Part shown: positions 28,701 through 36,438 of the stretch, in pieces
Layout: every line of letters starts with the position of its first letter
Numbering within the stretch: the first letter of the stretch is position 1
Assembly (NCBI GenBank): GCA_910575755.1
Contig: CAJTFO010000011.1
Coordinates: forward strand, 1 to 49,453
Direction: 5' to 3'
DNA from: Desulfovibrionaceae bacterium
GTDB taxonomy: Bacteria; Desulfobacterota; Desulfovibrionia; Desulfovibrionales; Desulfovibrionaceae
DNA: 49,453 nt
Notes under the pieces: generated by a model
Told to the model about the DNA's origin: nothing
What the model saw: the letters and a program-made list of their open reading frames with translations, nothing else
Databases searched by the model: none
Position numbers and translations under genes: made by a program

Positions 28701-29174
28701 GCGCTCATAGCCCCACTCCACGGCCTGATCCAGAATGAGTTCCGGCGAATACTCGCCGCCGCGCCGGAGATCCAGAGTGCGAGAATCAAAAAAATTCAAC
28801 GGCATATAGCGCAGCAACGCGCTCTCCACACTGGCCACCACGCAACGCGGTCCGCCCTGGGCCAGAGCGTACAGCGCGGCCATGCGGGCGGCCCAACTGT
28901 CTCTGTCCCGCCACTGGCTGATGGGGGGCAGGCTCAGACAGGGGCTTTCCCACACGGCCTTATCCACAGGAAGATCAGCCAGAGAAAGCTGCGGTAAAAA
29001 AAGCGTCAGCAGAGCGCGGGCCGCATGAAATTCTTCCCGATTACGGACGAAAAGCGCCGCGCCGCGCCCCTGGGCCAGAACTTCGCAGGCCAGACGGCAG
29101 CGCGTGGCCATGCCGCTGCGCTTCAGGTAAAGCCGGTCGGCCCGGCCCGCAAGCAATGCGCTGAGATTCTGCAT
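25734..29174 (-). CDS. mfd: Transcription-repair coupling factor
   Basis: 1146 residues, the usual Mfd length. It pushes RNA polymerase off lesions and recruits UvrA. The UvrB-homology region comes first, then the RNA-polymerase-interacting (CarD-like) domain near 470-560. The RecG-like translocase follows, with Walker A GDVGFGKTE near 626 and the DEEQ box in LLVLDEEQRFG; the C-terminal autoinhibitory D7 domain ends the protein. It is the largest gene of the minus-strand run and lies 58 bp downstream of the cysteine-type IscA gene. Confidence 0.98.
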   Translation of the reverse strand: MQNLSALLAGRADRLYLKRSGMATRCRLACEVLAQGRGAALFVRNREEFHAARALLTLFLPQLSLADLPVDKAVWESPCLSLPPISQWRDRDSWAARMAALYALAQGGPRCVVASVESALLRYMPLNFFDSRTLDLRRGGEYSPELILDQAVEWGYERVSLVTRPGDMARRGDILDIFPPGYAKPVRLEFFGDSIEEMRLFDAESQRSLQHLDELTLLPVSPLALDKNGLASARRRCDQLFSEGRISENECYSFKKALDGGGAGILPGVLWDAPTLLEEWLPADSLWLLPGETDSAEALRDGRLALKEVLEAEDAPMQQPAALTLRKNSQPAPWRNFQSVFAEPLVMGVEERGTDFQERTLHAFSELFPLPAAQDRPWQHLVAGLREWQSQRRQVILSFSSERSRNKFLKLAEQDGITPALRYAPEAHGLFALVSPFRSGVELVWDNSLALGEDIIYPRAEKTPRAASRAFKGLDTFDDLKNGDLLVHRDYGIGRFAGLHHLDLNAAANDFLLIEYSGRDKLYVPADRLGLIQRFKGNEGVEPALDRLGGAAWAAGKEKARKAIEKIAADLVEMYAYRKVAKGFRYDPPGELYHEFEATFGFEETPDQAKAIQDVLDDMDKSEPMDRLVCGDVGFGKTEVALRAAFRAAAEGRQVALLCPTTVLAEQHYQTFRARLAGFPVNVGLLSRFVPRPRQKEVLKAAAAGQIDILIGTHRILSSDVKLPNLALLVLDEEQRFGVRHKEKLKALKKNVDVLTLTATPIPRTLQLSMSGIRELSIIETAPQDRKPVATAVLRRDDDVLRKVIAREIEREGQVFWVYNRVQGLERVAEYVRKLMPEARVGMAHGQMSETELETTMHKFWHGELDVLVCTSIVESGLDFPRANTLVVDQAQMFGLGQLYQLRGRVGRSDRQAYAFFVVPDAERLTAVAEERLRIIMDMDYLGAGFQVAMEDLRLRGAGNILGEVQSGHMSRVGLDLYLEMLEEAVGRLKGTPSALAAETELTLGLPAHIPASYIDDGRERLRCYKALTSAAGGAAREEAALSMRDRFGPFPEELNNFLAVLDFKQFLTELQVQRADVYRDHVRMFWPGGQTAVHPERIVQLAAEMPGARLHPPAGLSLPLAGELSFGEGLQKIRLALEGIRASAS

Positions 29175-29232
29175 GGATTACGCCAGGAATGAGGGCGGCC
29201 TTGCGACCGCCCTCCATTTGAAATCACAGGGC

Positions 29233-29556
29233 CTAATGGGAACCGCAGCCGCCGCAGCAACTGCCGCATCCCCCGCCGGCATTTTCCGGCAGCGGAACCT
29301 CAGGCTCCACGGAAAAGCCCATATGGCTCAGGTCTATTTTAACGCCGCGCGCCTGGGCCAGCAATTCCTTGTTGATGCAAAAGGTAAAGCCGCCCTGCTC
29401 TTCACTCTCATCCGCTTCCGTGGCGGCGTCCAGAGCCAGCGCCAGACGCGGGCCGCAACAGCCGCCGGGGGCCAGATAAATGCGGATGACGCCTTTTTCC
29501 TTGCCCGCGAAATAGCTTTCAAGTTCCTTGCGGGCGCTTTCGGTCAGTTCCAGCAT
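29233..29556 (-). CDS. HesB/IscA-like protein, cysteine form
   Basis: 107 residues of the HesB/IscA fold, a Fe-S cluster carrier family. The start at 29556 has GGAGGA upstream; a longer frame is not real. The conserved segment reads GGCCGPRLALALD, with a CC pair at 33-34 where its neighbour carries the TGA. A further Cys (FCINK) lies mid-protein and the tail is glycine/cysteine-rich (CGSCCGGCG). It is clearly a tandem duplicate of the next gene upstream, with over half of residues identical. It is probably in one transcript with that gene. Confidence 0.92.
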   Translation of the reverse strand: MLELTESARKELESYFAGKEKGVIRIYLAPGGCCGPRLALALDAATEADESEEQGGFTFCINKELLAQARGVKIDLSHMGFSVEPEVPLPENAGGGCGSCCGGCGSH

Positions 29557-29767
29557 GCTTCCTCCATTGGGTATGCCGTCAAAGGTTTTCGCGACATGCG
29601 CGAAGAACGGATGCCTCAGGATCAAGGCGCTTTGACGGCGCTCCGCACGGAGAGCAGCGAGCGAAACGAAACCGGATGCGGCGGCTCCCGCTCTTTGCCG
29701 GCAGCCCCGCCACTGACGACGCAAGCCAAGCACGAAAAAGAGCGGGAGAACCGCCGCCCGGCATTCC

Positions 29768-30091
29768 TTAATTGCCGCCGCAGCCGCTGGAGCAGGAACC
29801 GCAGGCGCTGCCGCCTTCCGGAGCGGCCAGGGGCACTGTGGGTTCCACCGCAAAGCCCATATAGGTCAGATCAATCTTGACCCCCTGCACCTGGGCCAGC
29901 AGGTCTTTGTTGATGCAGAAGGTAAAGCCGCCCTGTTCCTCAGTCTGATCCTGATCATTTGACTCATCCAGAGCCAATGCGAGCCGCGGCCCGCCTCAGC
30001 CGTTGACAGAGTAGATCCGGATCGTTTCCTTTTTCTTATCCGCAAAGTAGGCTTCCAGCTCTTTGCGGGCGGTATCCGTCAGTTCGAGCAT
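29768..30091 (-). CDS. HesB/IscA-like selenoprotein (Sec at codon 32)
   Basis: Reading from the ATG at 30091, preceded by AGGAGG, the frame runs MLELTDTARKELEAYFADKK and on to a single in-frame TGA at 29998-29996, then GGPRLALALDES and through to a stop at 29768. Read as selenocysteine, this gives 107 residues, exactly the length of the cysteine paralogue next door. The TGA falls on the first Cys of that paralogue's CC pair. A SECIS-like hairpin starts 11 nt after the TGA. HesB-like selenoproteins are an established bacterial family, known from deltaproteobacteria. A standard gene caller would report only a fragment from 29977. The protein probably binds or moves Fe-S clusters or another redox ligand. 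Confidence 0.88.
29961..29985 (-). promoter_or_regulatory. Candidate bacterial SECIS element
   Basis: Eleven nt after the TGA, GGCTC pairs with GAGTC, a 2-nt bulge follows, and ATT pairs with GAT around the apical loop GGCTCTG. The distance, the bulged stem and a loop beginning with GG resemble the E. coli fdhF SECIS read by SelB. It lies within codons of the gene itself, as bacterial SECIS elements do. Confidence 0.65.
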
Positions 30092-30117
30092 ATGTCCTCC
30101 TAATTGTACTCTGGGAG

Positions 30118-30146
30118 TATCTAAGTACAAGCATACGGCTTGTCAA
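30118..30146 (-). promoter_or_regulatory. Sigma-70 promoter of the selenoprotein gene, with a start-site palindrome
   Basis: Minus-strand TTGACA (consensus) and TAGATA are separated by 17 nt, 27 bp upstream of the ATG. Immediately downstream, where transcription should start, is the palindrome TACTC-CCA-GAGTA (30107-30119). That is a good place for a repressor, and a Fe-S or redox regulator is a guess. The divergent pyrR gene begins 130 bp away. Confidence 0.7.
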
Positions 30147-30222
30147 TCGGCAGAGGGACTTTTCTTGAACGGCGAAAACGGCTATAGTGCCTCCCATGGT
30201 GCTGACGTCGCCCGGAGGACAC

Positions 30223-30756
30223 ATGAGTTCGACCCTGCTGCTGGAAAAAAATGAAATGGCCCGCATTCTGGACCGCCTGGCCTCCCAGGTGCTGGAGCGG
30301 CATGCCGGTTGCGAAAACGTGATGCTGGTGGGCATTCAGCGGCGCGGCGCGGATCTGGCGCGGCGGCTGGCTGAACGGATCGAAGCCCGCCTGAACGCTC
30401 CGGCGTCGCTGGGCACTCTGGACATCAATCTGTATCGGGACGACTGGACCAGTCTGGAGGGCAAGCCGCACATCGGTCAGTCAAGGATTCCCGGCAGCGT
30501 GGACCAACGCGTGATCATTCTTGTGGACGATGTGCTGTTCAGCGGCCGCACCATCCGCGCGGCGCTGGAAGCCCTGCTGGACTACGGTCGCCCCAGGGCC
30601 GTGGAATTGCTGGTGCTCATTGACCGGGGACACCGCGAACTGCCCATCCACGCCGACTATGTGGGCCGGGTGATCCATACCAGCCGTCACGAGCATGTGG
30701 ACGTGCTGCTGGAAGAGCGCGACGGGGAGGACGCTGTACGCCTCAGCGGCCAATAA
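30223..30756 (+). CDS. pyrR: PyrR: pyrimidine operon regulator / uracil phosphoribosyltransferase
   Basis: 177 residues of the type I phosphoribosyltransferase fold. The PRPP loop is VILVDDVLFSGRTIRAA, and VGIQRRGADLARRLAERI is the family's N-terminal block. PyrR proteins convert uracil and PRPP to UMP, and in Gram-positives also bind pyr mRNA. No pyr genes or attenuator are in the window, so only the enzyme role is safe. I start at ATG 30223 because GGAGG precedes it; the open frame extends back to 30187. A TATAGT hexamer at about 30182 may be its -10. Confidence 0.9.
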   Translation: MSSTLLLEKNEMARILDRLASQVLERHAGCENVMLVGIQRRGADLARRLAERIEARLNAPASLGTLDINLYRDDWTSLEGKPHIGQSRIPGSVDQRVIILVDDVLFSGRTIRAALEALLDYGRPRAVELLVLIDRGHRELPIHADYVGRVIHTSRHEHVDVLLEERDGEDAVRLSGQ

Positions 30757-30860
30757 GGCCGGAATGCCTTTTCCGGGGCCCGGCGGTGCGCGCCCACTCC
30801 GGCCACACAGGCGGGGGAGCTGATTGCCAGCTTGCCCGAAGTATTGCCCGCTGAGCGCGG

Positions 30861-32456
30861 TTATTTTTTCGCCGTCGGCCTGAGCGGCTGCTTCGGGGGA
30901 GACGCCTTTCTTTCCCTGAGACGTCGCCTCTGCCGCAGGGTCATGCGCCAGAACCAGGACAGCAGCAGCACCAGAGTGATGCCCGCAAAGGCCCGCAATG
31001 TGCGCGAAGCGTTCAGGGGGCGCTCAAAGCCCCAGCTCGCGGCGCGGTCCCAGGCCGGATGATAGATGGCCCAGCCCAGAAAGAAACTCAGCAGCAGAGC
31101 GCCCACGGCTCCGACCAGCCAGTAAAGGGGAATGGGTTCCTCCCAGAAAAAGGAGGAGCGGTAAAAATGCCGCCGCGCCAGGCAGACGGCCAGCAGCACC
31201 ACGCCGGCCATCAGGGCCGCTTCCCAGGAAAAGCCCTTGAGCAGGGCGCCCGCCATGCCCAGGATCAAAAGAAGCACGGTGAGTTGAAAAGCGCGGGTCT
31301 GACGACGCTCCAATCCATACGAAACAAAGAGCAGGGCCGCGCCGGCAAGCGCGCAGACAAAATGCCCCACCGCCGGCACGCCCTTGGGCAGCCAGGCGTT
31401 AAGCTGGGTCATAGTATGCGGCAGGGTGGGCAGCGTGGCCGAAACCAGCAGCACAAGGCCGCCCACAAAAGTCGCGTAGGCCGCGATGGAATGCGAAAGC
31501 GCCGAGAGCCAGCGCCCGGCCTCGCGCAGCATGTGGCCACGCTGCCGGGCTTCATACACAGCCAGCAGCACGGCCGCCGCCAGCAGCGGAATGATGTAGT
31601 AAACAAGCCGGAAAAGCAGCACCGCGGCAAAGACCATCTGCTCATGGTCGGTGTGGGTAAGTTGCAGGATGACCAGTTCGAACACGCCCACGCCGCCAGG
31701 AATGTGCGTCAGCACCACAGCCACCTGGGCCATAAGGTAGCTGGGCAGAAAATCCAGAAAGCTGATGCCCATGTCGCCGGGCAGCATCACATACATGCAG
31801 GCCGCGGCGGCAACGATGTCCACGCCGGCCACGACAAACTGGGCCACCGCGATACGCGGCGCGGGAAAAATGAATTCCTTGCCGAAAATATGCACCGGCT
31901 TGCGCACGGTGAAACAGAGCGCAAGATAGGAGCAGGCGATCATAAAAAGAATCACGCCCAGAATGCGCACATCCGTGATGGGCATGCGCTTCAGCAGCTC
32001 GTCGGGAATCACCGGCGGGGCAAGCATGAAAATGATGCCGCACAGACCCAGCGCGCCCACCCAGAAGGTCACGGCCAGCATGAGCACCAGACGCACAATG
32101 TCCGTCAGGGTAAAGTCCCAGGCGGAATAAAAACGGTACCTTACGCTGGTGCCGCCCAGCAGCGCGCCGAAGTTGTAGCTGACGGCCTGCCCCACAAAGG
32201 AAACCAGGGCCACACGCGGCAAAGCCAGCCTTTTGTGAATCGCTTTCAGGGCCAGCCAGTCATAACCCACCAGAATCATGTAATTGATGACCATCAGCAC
32301 CAGGGAGAAGCCAATGCGGCCATAGGAAATCTGCTGTATGCTTTCACGAATCTGTGCGATGCTGTATGCTTTAAGCTTGTTGTAAAGCAGGTAGATCGCC
32401 AGCAGAAAAATGGCGGTGATCAGAAGAGGGCCCAAATAACGCAGATATTTTTTCAT
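30861..32456 (-). CDS. MprF-type flippase-domain membrane protein (UPF0104/YbhN-like)
   Basis: 531 residues with about 13 predicted membrane segments, starting MKKYLRYLGPLLITAIFLLA. The family block ALLGGTSVRYRFYSAWDFTL and the later HIPGGVGVFELVIL match the lysyl-phosphatidylglycerol synthase transmembrane domain. The soluble aminoacyl-transferase domain of true MprF is absent; the protein ends in a basic tail. It may move lipids across the inner membrane, but the substrate is unknown. It faces pyrR tail to tail over about 100 bp. Confidence 0.85.
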   Translation of the reverse strand: MKKYLRYLGPLLITAIFLLAIYLLYNKLKAYSIAQIRESIQQISYGRIGFSLVLMVINYMILVGYDWLALKAIHKRLALPRVALVSFVGQAVSYNFGALLGGTSVRYRFYSAWDFTLTDIVRLVLMLAVTFWVGALGLCGIIFMLAPPVIPDELLKRMPITDVRILGVILFMIACSYLALCFTVRKPVHIFGKEFIFPAPRIAVAQFVVAGVDIVAAAACMYVMLPGDMGISFLDFLPSYLMAQVAVVLTHIPGGVGVFELVILQLTHTDHEQMVFAAVLLFRLVYYIIPLLAAAVLLAVYEARQRGHMLREAGRWLSALSHSIAAYATFVGGLVLLVSATLPTLPHTMTQLNAWLPKGVPAVGHFVCALAGAALLFVSYGLERRQTRAFQLTVLLLILGMAGALLKGFSWEAALMAGVVLLAVCLARRHFYRSSFFWEEPIPLYWLVGAVGALLLSFFLGWAIYHPAWDRAASWGFERPLNASRTLRAFAGITLVLLLSWFWRMTLRQRRRLRERKASPPKQPLRPTAKK

Positions 32457-32590
32457 GGCATGCCGCGTGCTGTGCTGACGCGCCGAAGCGCGATTCTTAC
32501 CTTCGTTTCAGCATATACGCCACGCGCCGCGCGCGCAAGTCCGGGAAGCGAACGACTCTTTGCATCCGTTGCAGAAAAGCGTTTCAGGGC

Positions 32591-32619
32591 TTGACCACGG
32601 CGCGGGCAACGGCTAGGGT
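32591..32619 (+). promoter_or_regulatory. Candidate greA promoter
   Basis: TTGACC and TAGGGT with 17-nt spacing, in the 320-bp gap between the flippase-domain gene and greA. The transcript would start near 32626, leaving a leader of about 150 nt that contains a terminator hairpin. Apart from this promoter and terminator, I see nothing else in the gap. Confidence 0.5.
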
Positions 32620-32727
32620 GTAAAGGCAGGCAGGCCTGTACCCCTTCGGCAAATTTCCGTTGCGCGGGGTTCTTGCCGCATCTGCCGTGCTGCCAAAAAT
32701 TTTTTCAGCAAAAAGTCGCGCATGTGC

Positions 32728-32757
32728 TCCGCTGCCCGGGCAGCGGACGCTTTTTTT
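32728..32757 (+). terminator. Rho-independent terminator in the greA leader
   Basis: Perfect 8-bp stem TCCGCTGC / GCAGCGGA with a CCGG loop, then ACGC and seven T. It ends only 20 nt before the greA ATG, so transcripts from the upstream promoter must pass it. A terminator in the greA leader is known in E. coli, where it yields the GraL RNAs; whether the role is the same here is inference. Confidence 0.8.
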
Positions 32758-32776
32758 GTGCGCTGTGAGGTTAGAC

Positions 32777-33265
32777 ATGACAAATATTCCCATTTCCGTG
32801 CAAGGCTACAGGAAACTGGAAGAAGAACTGGCCCGCCTGAAGAGCGAACGCCCGGCCATTATCCAGGCCATCAAAGAGGCCAGGGAAGAAGGCGACCTGC
32901 GCGAAAACGCGGGTTACGACGCCGCACGCGAACGCCAGGGCATGGCCGAGGCGCGCATCAAGTACATTGAATCGCGTCTGGCGCTCTATCAGGTGGTCGA
33001 TCTGGACAAGCTCAGCGGCGACAAGGTTATCTTCGGCTCCACTGTGGAAGTGGAGGATGTGGACAGCGGCGAAAGCCGCAGCTTCACCATTCTCGGCCCG
33101 GACGAGGCTGATCCCGGCACGGGCTCCATCTCTTTTCTGTCCCCCGTGGGCCAGGCCCTGCTGGGCAAGGAGGAAGGCGACGAAGTGACGGTGGACATCC
33201 CGCGCGGCCGCGTCACTTATGAGGTGGTCAGCATCTCCTTCAACGGCAGCAAGGCGCTGGTCTGA
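32777..33265 (+). CDS. greA: Transcription elongation factor GreA
   Basis: 162 residues. The N-terminal antiparallel coiled coil (about 1-76) has the acidic tip REEGDLRENAGYDAARERQG, followed by the C-terminal FKBP-like domain. It stimulates RNA polymerase to cleave backtracked transcripts. GAGG lies 6-9 nt before the chosen ATG; the open frame extends back to 32660 only because it reads through the leader terminator. A strong terminator follows. Confidence 0.97.
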   Translation: MTNIPISVQGYRKLEEELARLKSERPAIIQAIKEAREEGDLRENAGYDAARERQGMAEARIKYIESRLALYQVVDLDKLSGDKVIFGSTVEVEDVDSGESRSFTILGPDEADPGTGSISFLSPVGQALLGKEEGDEVTVDIPRGRVTYEVVSISFNGSKALV

Positions 33266-33305
33266 GCGGCGCGCCTCTGAAAAACCAGTCCGCATCCTTC
33301 TGAAG

Positions 33306-33361
33306 GCGCTCATGAATCAGGCCTACAGGTCATTCTGTCGTCCTGATTCATGAGCGCTTTT
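33306..33361 (+). terminator. Long-stem terminator of greA, shared with the converging gene
   Basis: A 16-bp perfect stem (GCGCTCATGAATCAGG at 33306-33321 and its complement at 33342-33357) is followed by TTTTC. Its right arm contains the stop codon and last codons of the opposing glycosyltransferase gene, so it probably terminates both transcripts. Confidence 0.85.
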
Positions 33362-36266
33362 CAGCAAAGACGCCTCGCCCCTGTGCGCCGTTCAGATCCA
33401 GCATCCAGCCATAATCCGACGCGGCGCGCAAGTGCGGATTTCTCAGGCCGTGCCTGCGCACGCTGTCCCCCCAGCGCTCAAGAAAGCATTCCCGTGCCCG
33501 GGGCGACAGCCTTTCTTCCTCCGCCCCGGCCGGCAGCAGCCACTGCCCCCAGGGCGAAACCAGGGTAAAGCGACCCTGCGCTTCCTGGCGCAGGCTGTAG
33601 TCCGCCCCGGCCAGCGAGCCCAGAGCCGGATCAAAGCCCCCGCTCTCCAGAAAATCCTTGCGGCGGACAGCCATGCACCGCCGGGAGACGGCCAGCACCC
33701 GCCGCGTCAGCAATAACTGTCCCCAGCAGAGCGAAGGCAGGAGTTCAGGCGCGGCCCCACGCTGCAAGGGAAAAGGCAGGCCCGTCACATCGGGGTACAG
33801 GCCCGCGTGCCACAATCGTCCGCCCTGCCACACGCAGCCACCCGCCAGGGCCAGATCGGGCCGCAGAGCCAGGGCCGCCAGTTGTTCCGGGCGGCAGTCC
33901 CCCACAGGCAGAAGATCGGCGGACAGAAACAGCAGTACATCTCCAGCGGCGGCGCGGGCCGCCGCCTGGCAGGCTGTGGACCAATGCGGCCCGGCGGGCG
34001 GCAGAACGCGCCCGTTCAGACGCGGCGGCCAGAGTTTCGGCAGGTTCGTGGGCAGGGCCGAGGGGGTCAGCGGCTGCCAGAGCGTTTCCAGACGCAGCCG
34101 CCGGGCCAGTTCACACAGACAGTCAGCCAGACCCGGCGTCAGCGGCCCGGGTCCATTCGCCAGCAGGATCACGCTGCAGCGCAGGTTTCGCGGCACGGCC
34201 AGTTCCAGCTTGAAAAAATTGTTTTTCCCCGTCGGCAGAACGGCGGCATCCAGACCCCGACGTTGTGCGCTTTCAACCAAAGCCCGGCGCGTGGCCTCCA
34301 ACACATAGGGCTTGGTGGCCACGCTGGCCGTGGTGCTGCCCGCATGGATGCGCCAGTGGTAGAGAATACGCGGGATGTGGGCGATTTCCTCTGGCCTGAG
34401 TTTTTCGGTCACGCGCAGGCTGAGATCAAAATCCTGTGAGCCTTCCAGACCGGGGCGCAAGCCGTCCGCCTCGCGCAGCGCGGCCACGGCATAGGTTGAA
34501 AGGTGACCTGTGTAATGCAGGTCAAAATCAAAATCAGCCTTGAATATCGGCGTGCGGCGCACCCCGGCGGCGTCAATCTTGTCCTCGTCGCTGTACAGAA
34601 AACGCAGGCCGGGACGTTCCGCCGCATGCCGGGCCACTTCCAGCAGGGCGTCCGGGGCCAGCATGTCGTCATGATCCAGAAAGGCCGCCCAGGGCGCGTC
34701 CGCCAGGGCCAGGGCGCTGTTGCTGGCGCGCGAGATATGCCCGTTCCGCTCCCGGATGACCAGACGGATGCGTTTGTCCCGCGCGGCATAGGAACGCAGC
34801 AGTTCCGGTATTTCCGGCCTGGTGGAGGCGTCGTCGGCCAGACAGAGCTGCCATTGGCCGTAGCTCTGGGCCAGTACGGAATCCAGAGCCGCGCGCAAAA
34901 ACGCGGGTTCGGGATTCCAGACCGGCATGAGCACGGCGATTTCCGGCCAGGTCCGTTCCACGCGCAGATTCTTCGCCTCCGGGTCAGCCGCCGGGAGGCT
35001 GTTTTCCCGCAATTCCAGCCAAGCGTCATACATGGAGGGGGCATTGTCCAGAGAGCAGGCATAGATGCCCGCGTCGGCCAGAGCGCGCAGGCCCGGCCTG
35101 AGCAGCCCGTGGCGGAAACGCCGGGCTCCCCTTCGCCATGCGCGCGCCTGTTCCGTGAGCCGGGGCAAATGTTCACGAAGGCCGAATTCCTCCAGCCGTG
35201 CGGCCAGATCCGTATACCAGGCAAAAGTGCGCGGCAGGCTGGACGGCAGTTCGCGGCAAAGGTTCAGCGCCCAGGCGCGCCGCTCCGGAGGCAGCAGATA
35301 CAGCAGATGCAACAGCGCGGCGGGTTCAGGCGCATGTCGCCAACGCAGCCAGGCCGCATCCGGGCTGCCTTCTTCCGCTTCAAAAGCCAGATTGCACGGA
35401 CCTTCCTCCAGCCAGGGCGTCAGGCCATATTCCAGTCCGTCGTCCTGAACCTGGGAATGATAGTCCCGCCGCAGCAGATCCGGCTTAAGACGACCACGCT
35501 GCACAAGGCTGTTCCAAAGACCGCATTTTTTCCAGGAGTCGAAGCCATCGCACAGCACGGCCCTGGCCGTGGGCTCGGTGGAAAAAACGCCCTGACGCGC
35601 GGCCGCAAGGCGCAGACAGAAATCCAGAACCGTCAGCCCTTCCAGCCCCGGCCTGAAACCGCCCACGGCCAGAAAGTCCTCCCGCCGCACCAGCAGAGCC
35701 GCTTCATGAGCCAGTTGAAAGGCGCGCCGCCGTGCAGCCAGGGGATGGCCGTCGGGCAGGCCCTCATATAAATAGTGCAGTTGCCCCCGGCTGTCAGCCA
35801 CGCACCCCAGATGGCGAATCCGGCGCGGCCCGCTTTCCCCTTCCGGCGCCAACAATAAAGGATTAAGCCCGGCGAGACTGGAATCCTTGGCCAGTCTGGC
35901 GGACAGGGTCGGCAGGCTGCCTGGTTCCAGCAGCACATCCGGAGAAAGCAGAAGAAGAAAAGCGCCATCTGCCTCTTGAGCCGCCCTGTTGACCGCGGCG
36001 TGCCGGTCCTCGCCAAGCGCAAGAGGCAGACAGCGGAACCCGGCCAGACGTCCCGTCCGCCACAGGGCTTCGCCCACGGCCCGTAGCGGGGCTTCCCGCT
36101 CTGGAGGGCAGCAACAGATCAGCATGGCGTCCCCGGCTCCGGCGCCGGCCAAGGCATCAAAACAGGCGGAGGGCGTCTCGTCGCACTCACAGACCAGCAG
36201 TACCGTCAGCGCGGGCGAAACAGCGCCTGAAGAGCACTGGGGACATCCGGAAGAATATATATCCAT
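33348..36266 (-). CDS. Large multi-domain glycosyltransferase (GT2 type)
   Basis: 972 residues. A first GT-A-like domain (about 20-240) reads like a family 2 transferase of reduced core: LTVLLVCECDETPSACFDAL, and later FLAVGGFRPGLEGLTVLDFC. A middle helical region follows. The best-preserved GT2 domain begins near 444 with IAVLMPVWNPEPAFLRAALD, then LADDAST, FLDHDDML (DXD-like) and YSDEDKID. A third GT-A-like part (about 690-960) has only VRRKDFLESGGFDPALGSLA and no clear DXD. Such proteins build O-antigen or other surface glycans. I start at ATG 36266; upstream only a TTG start exists. No other glycan genes are nearby. Confidence 0.85.
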   Translation of the reverse strand: MDIYSSGCPQCSSGAVSPALTVLLVCECDETPSACFDALAGAGAGDAMLICCCPPEREAPLRAVGEALWRTGRLAGFRCLPLALGEDRHAAVNRAAQEADGAFLLLLSPDVLLEPGSLPTLSARLAKDSSLAGLNPLLLAPEGESGPRRIRHLGCVADSRGQLHYLYEGLPDGHPLAARRRAFQLAHEAALLVRREDFLAVGGFRPGLEGLTVLDFCLRLAAARQGVFSTEPTARAVLCDGFDSWKKCGLWNSLVQRGRLKPDLLRRDYHSQVQDDGLEYGLTPWLEEGPCNLAFEAEEGSPDAAWLRWRHAPEPAALLHLLYLLPPERRAWALNLCRELPSSLPRTFAWYTDLAARLEEFGLREHLPRLTEQARAWRRGARRFRHGLLRPGLRALADAGIYACSLDNAPSMYDAWLELRENSLPAADPEAKNLRVERTWPEIAVLMPVWNPEPAFLRAALDSVLAQSYGQWQLCLADDASTRPEIPELLRSYAARDKRIRLVIRERNGHISRASNSALALADAPWAAFLDHDDMLAPDALLEVARHAAERPGLRFLYSDEDKIDAAGVRRTPIFKADFDFDLHYTGHLSTYAVAALREADGLRPGLEGSQDFDLSLRVTEKLRPEEIAHIPRILYHWRIHAGSTTASVATKPYVLEATRRALVESAQRRGLDAAVLPTGKNNFFKLELAVPRNLRCSVILLANGPGPLTPGLADCLCELARRLRLETLWQPLTPSALPTNLPKLWPPRLNGRVLPPAGPHWSTACQAAARAAAGDVLLFLSADLLPVGDCRPEQLAALALRPDLALAGGCVWQGGRLWHAGLYPDVTGLPFPLQRGAAPELLPSLCWGQLLLTRRVLAVSRRCMAVRRKDFLESGGFDPALGSLAGADYSLRQEAQGRFTLVSPWGQWLLPAGAEEERLSPRARECFLERWGDSVRRHGLRNPHLRAASDYGWMLDLNGAQGRGVFAEKRS

Positions 36267-36438
36267 GCGCGCATGGTACGGCAGGAACCGGCTCAATGCA
36301 ATGCACGCTCCCGTAGCGACCCATCGCAAGCGCCTGACAGCATTGACGCATGTATAGCCCCTGAAGCCGGGGCATTTCCAAACAAAAGGGCGAAAATTAC
36401 TTCAAAGGCGGGTTGATTATCTGGATAAAAGTGCCCTA

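Noticed and set aside
25779..28997. 1072-codon open frame on the plus strand
   Set aside because: It is antisense to mfd, whose motifs are unmistakable. Long antisense frames are expected in GC-rich genes; the product is a Gly/His/Gln-rich shadow with no family features.
29191..29214. Hairpin GAGGGCGG / CCGCCCTC between the cysteine IscA gene and mfd
   Set aside because: Good stem but no T-run on the minus strand; it could be an mRNA structure, so no terminator was called.
31059..32594. 511-codon plus-strand frame and a 549-codon minus-strand frame at 40865-42514
   Set aside because: Both are antisense to membrane protein genes; their His/Gln/Arg-rich translations are typical of complements of hydrophobic codons.
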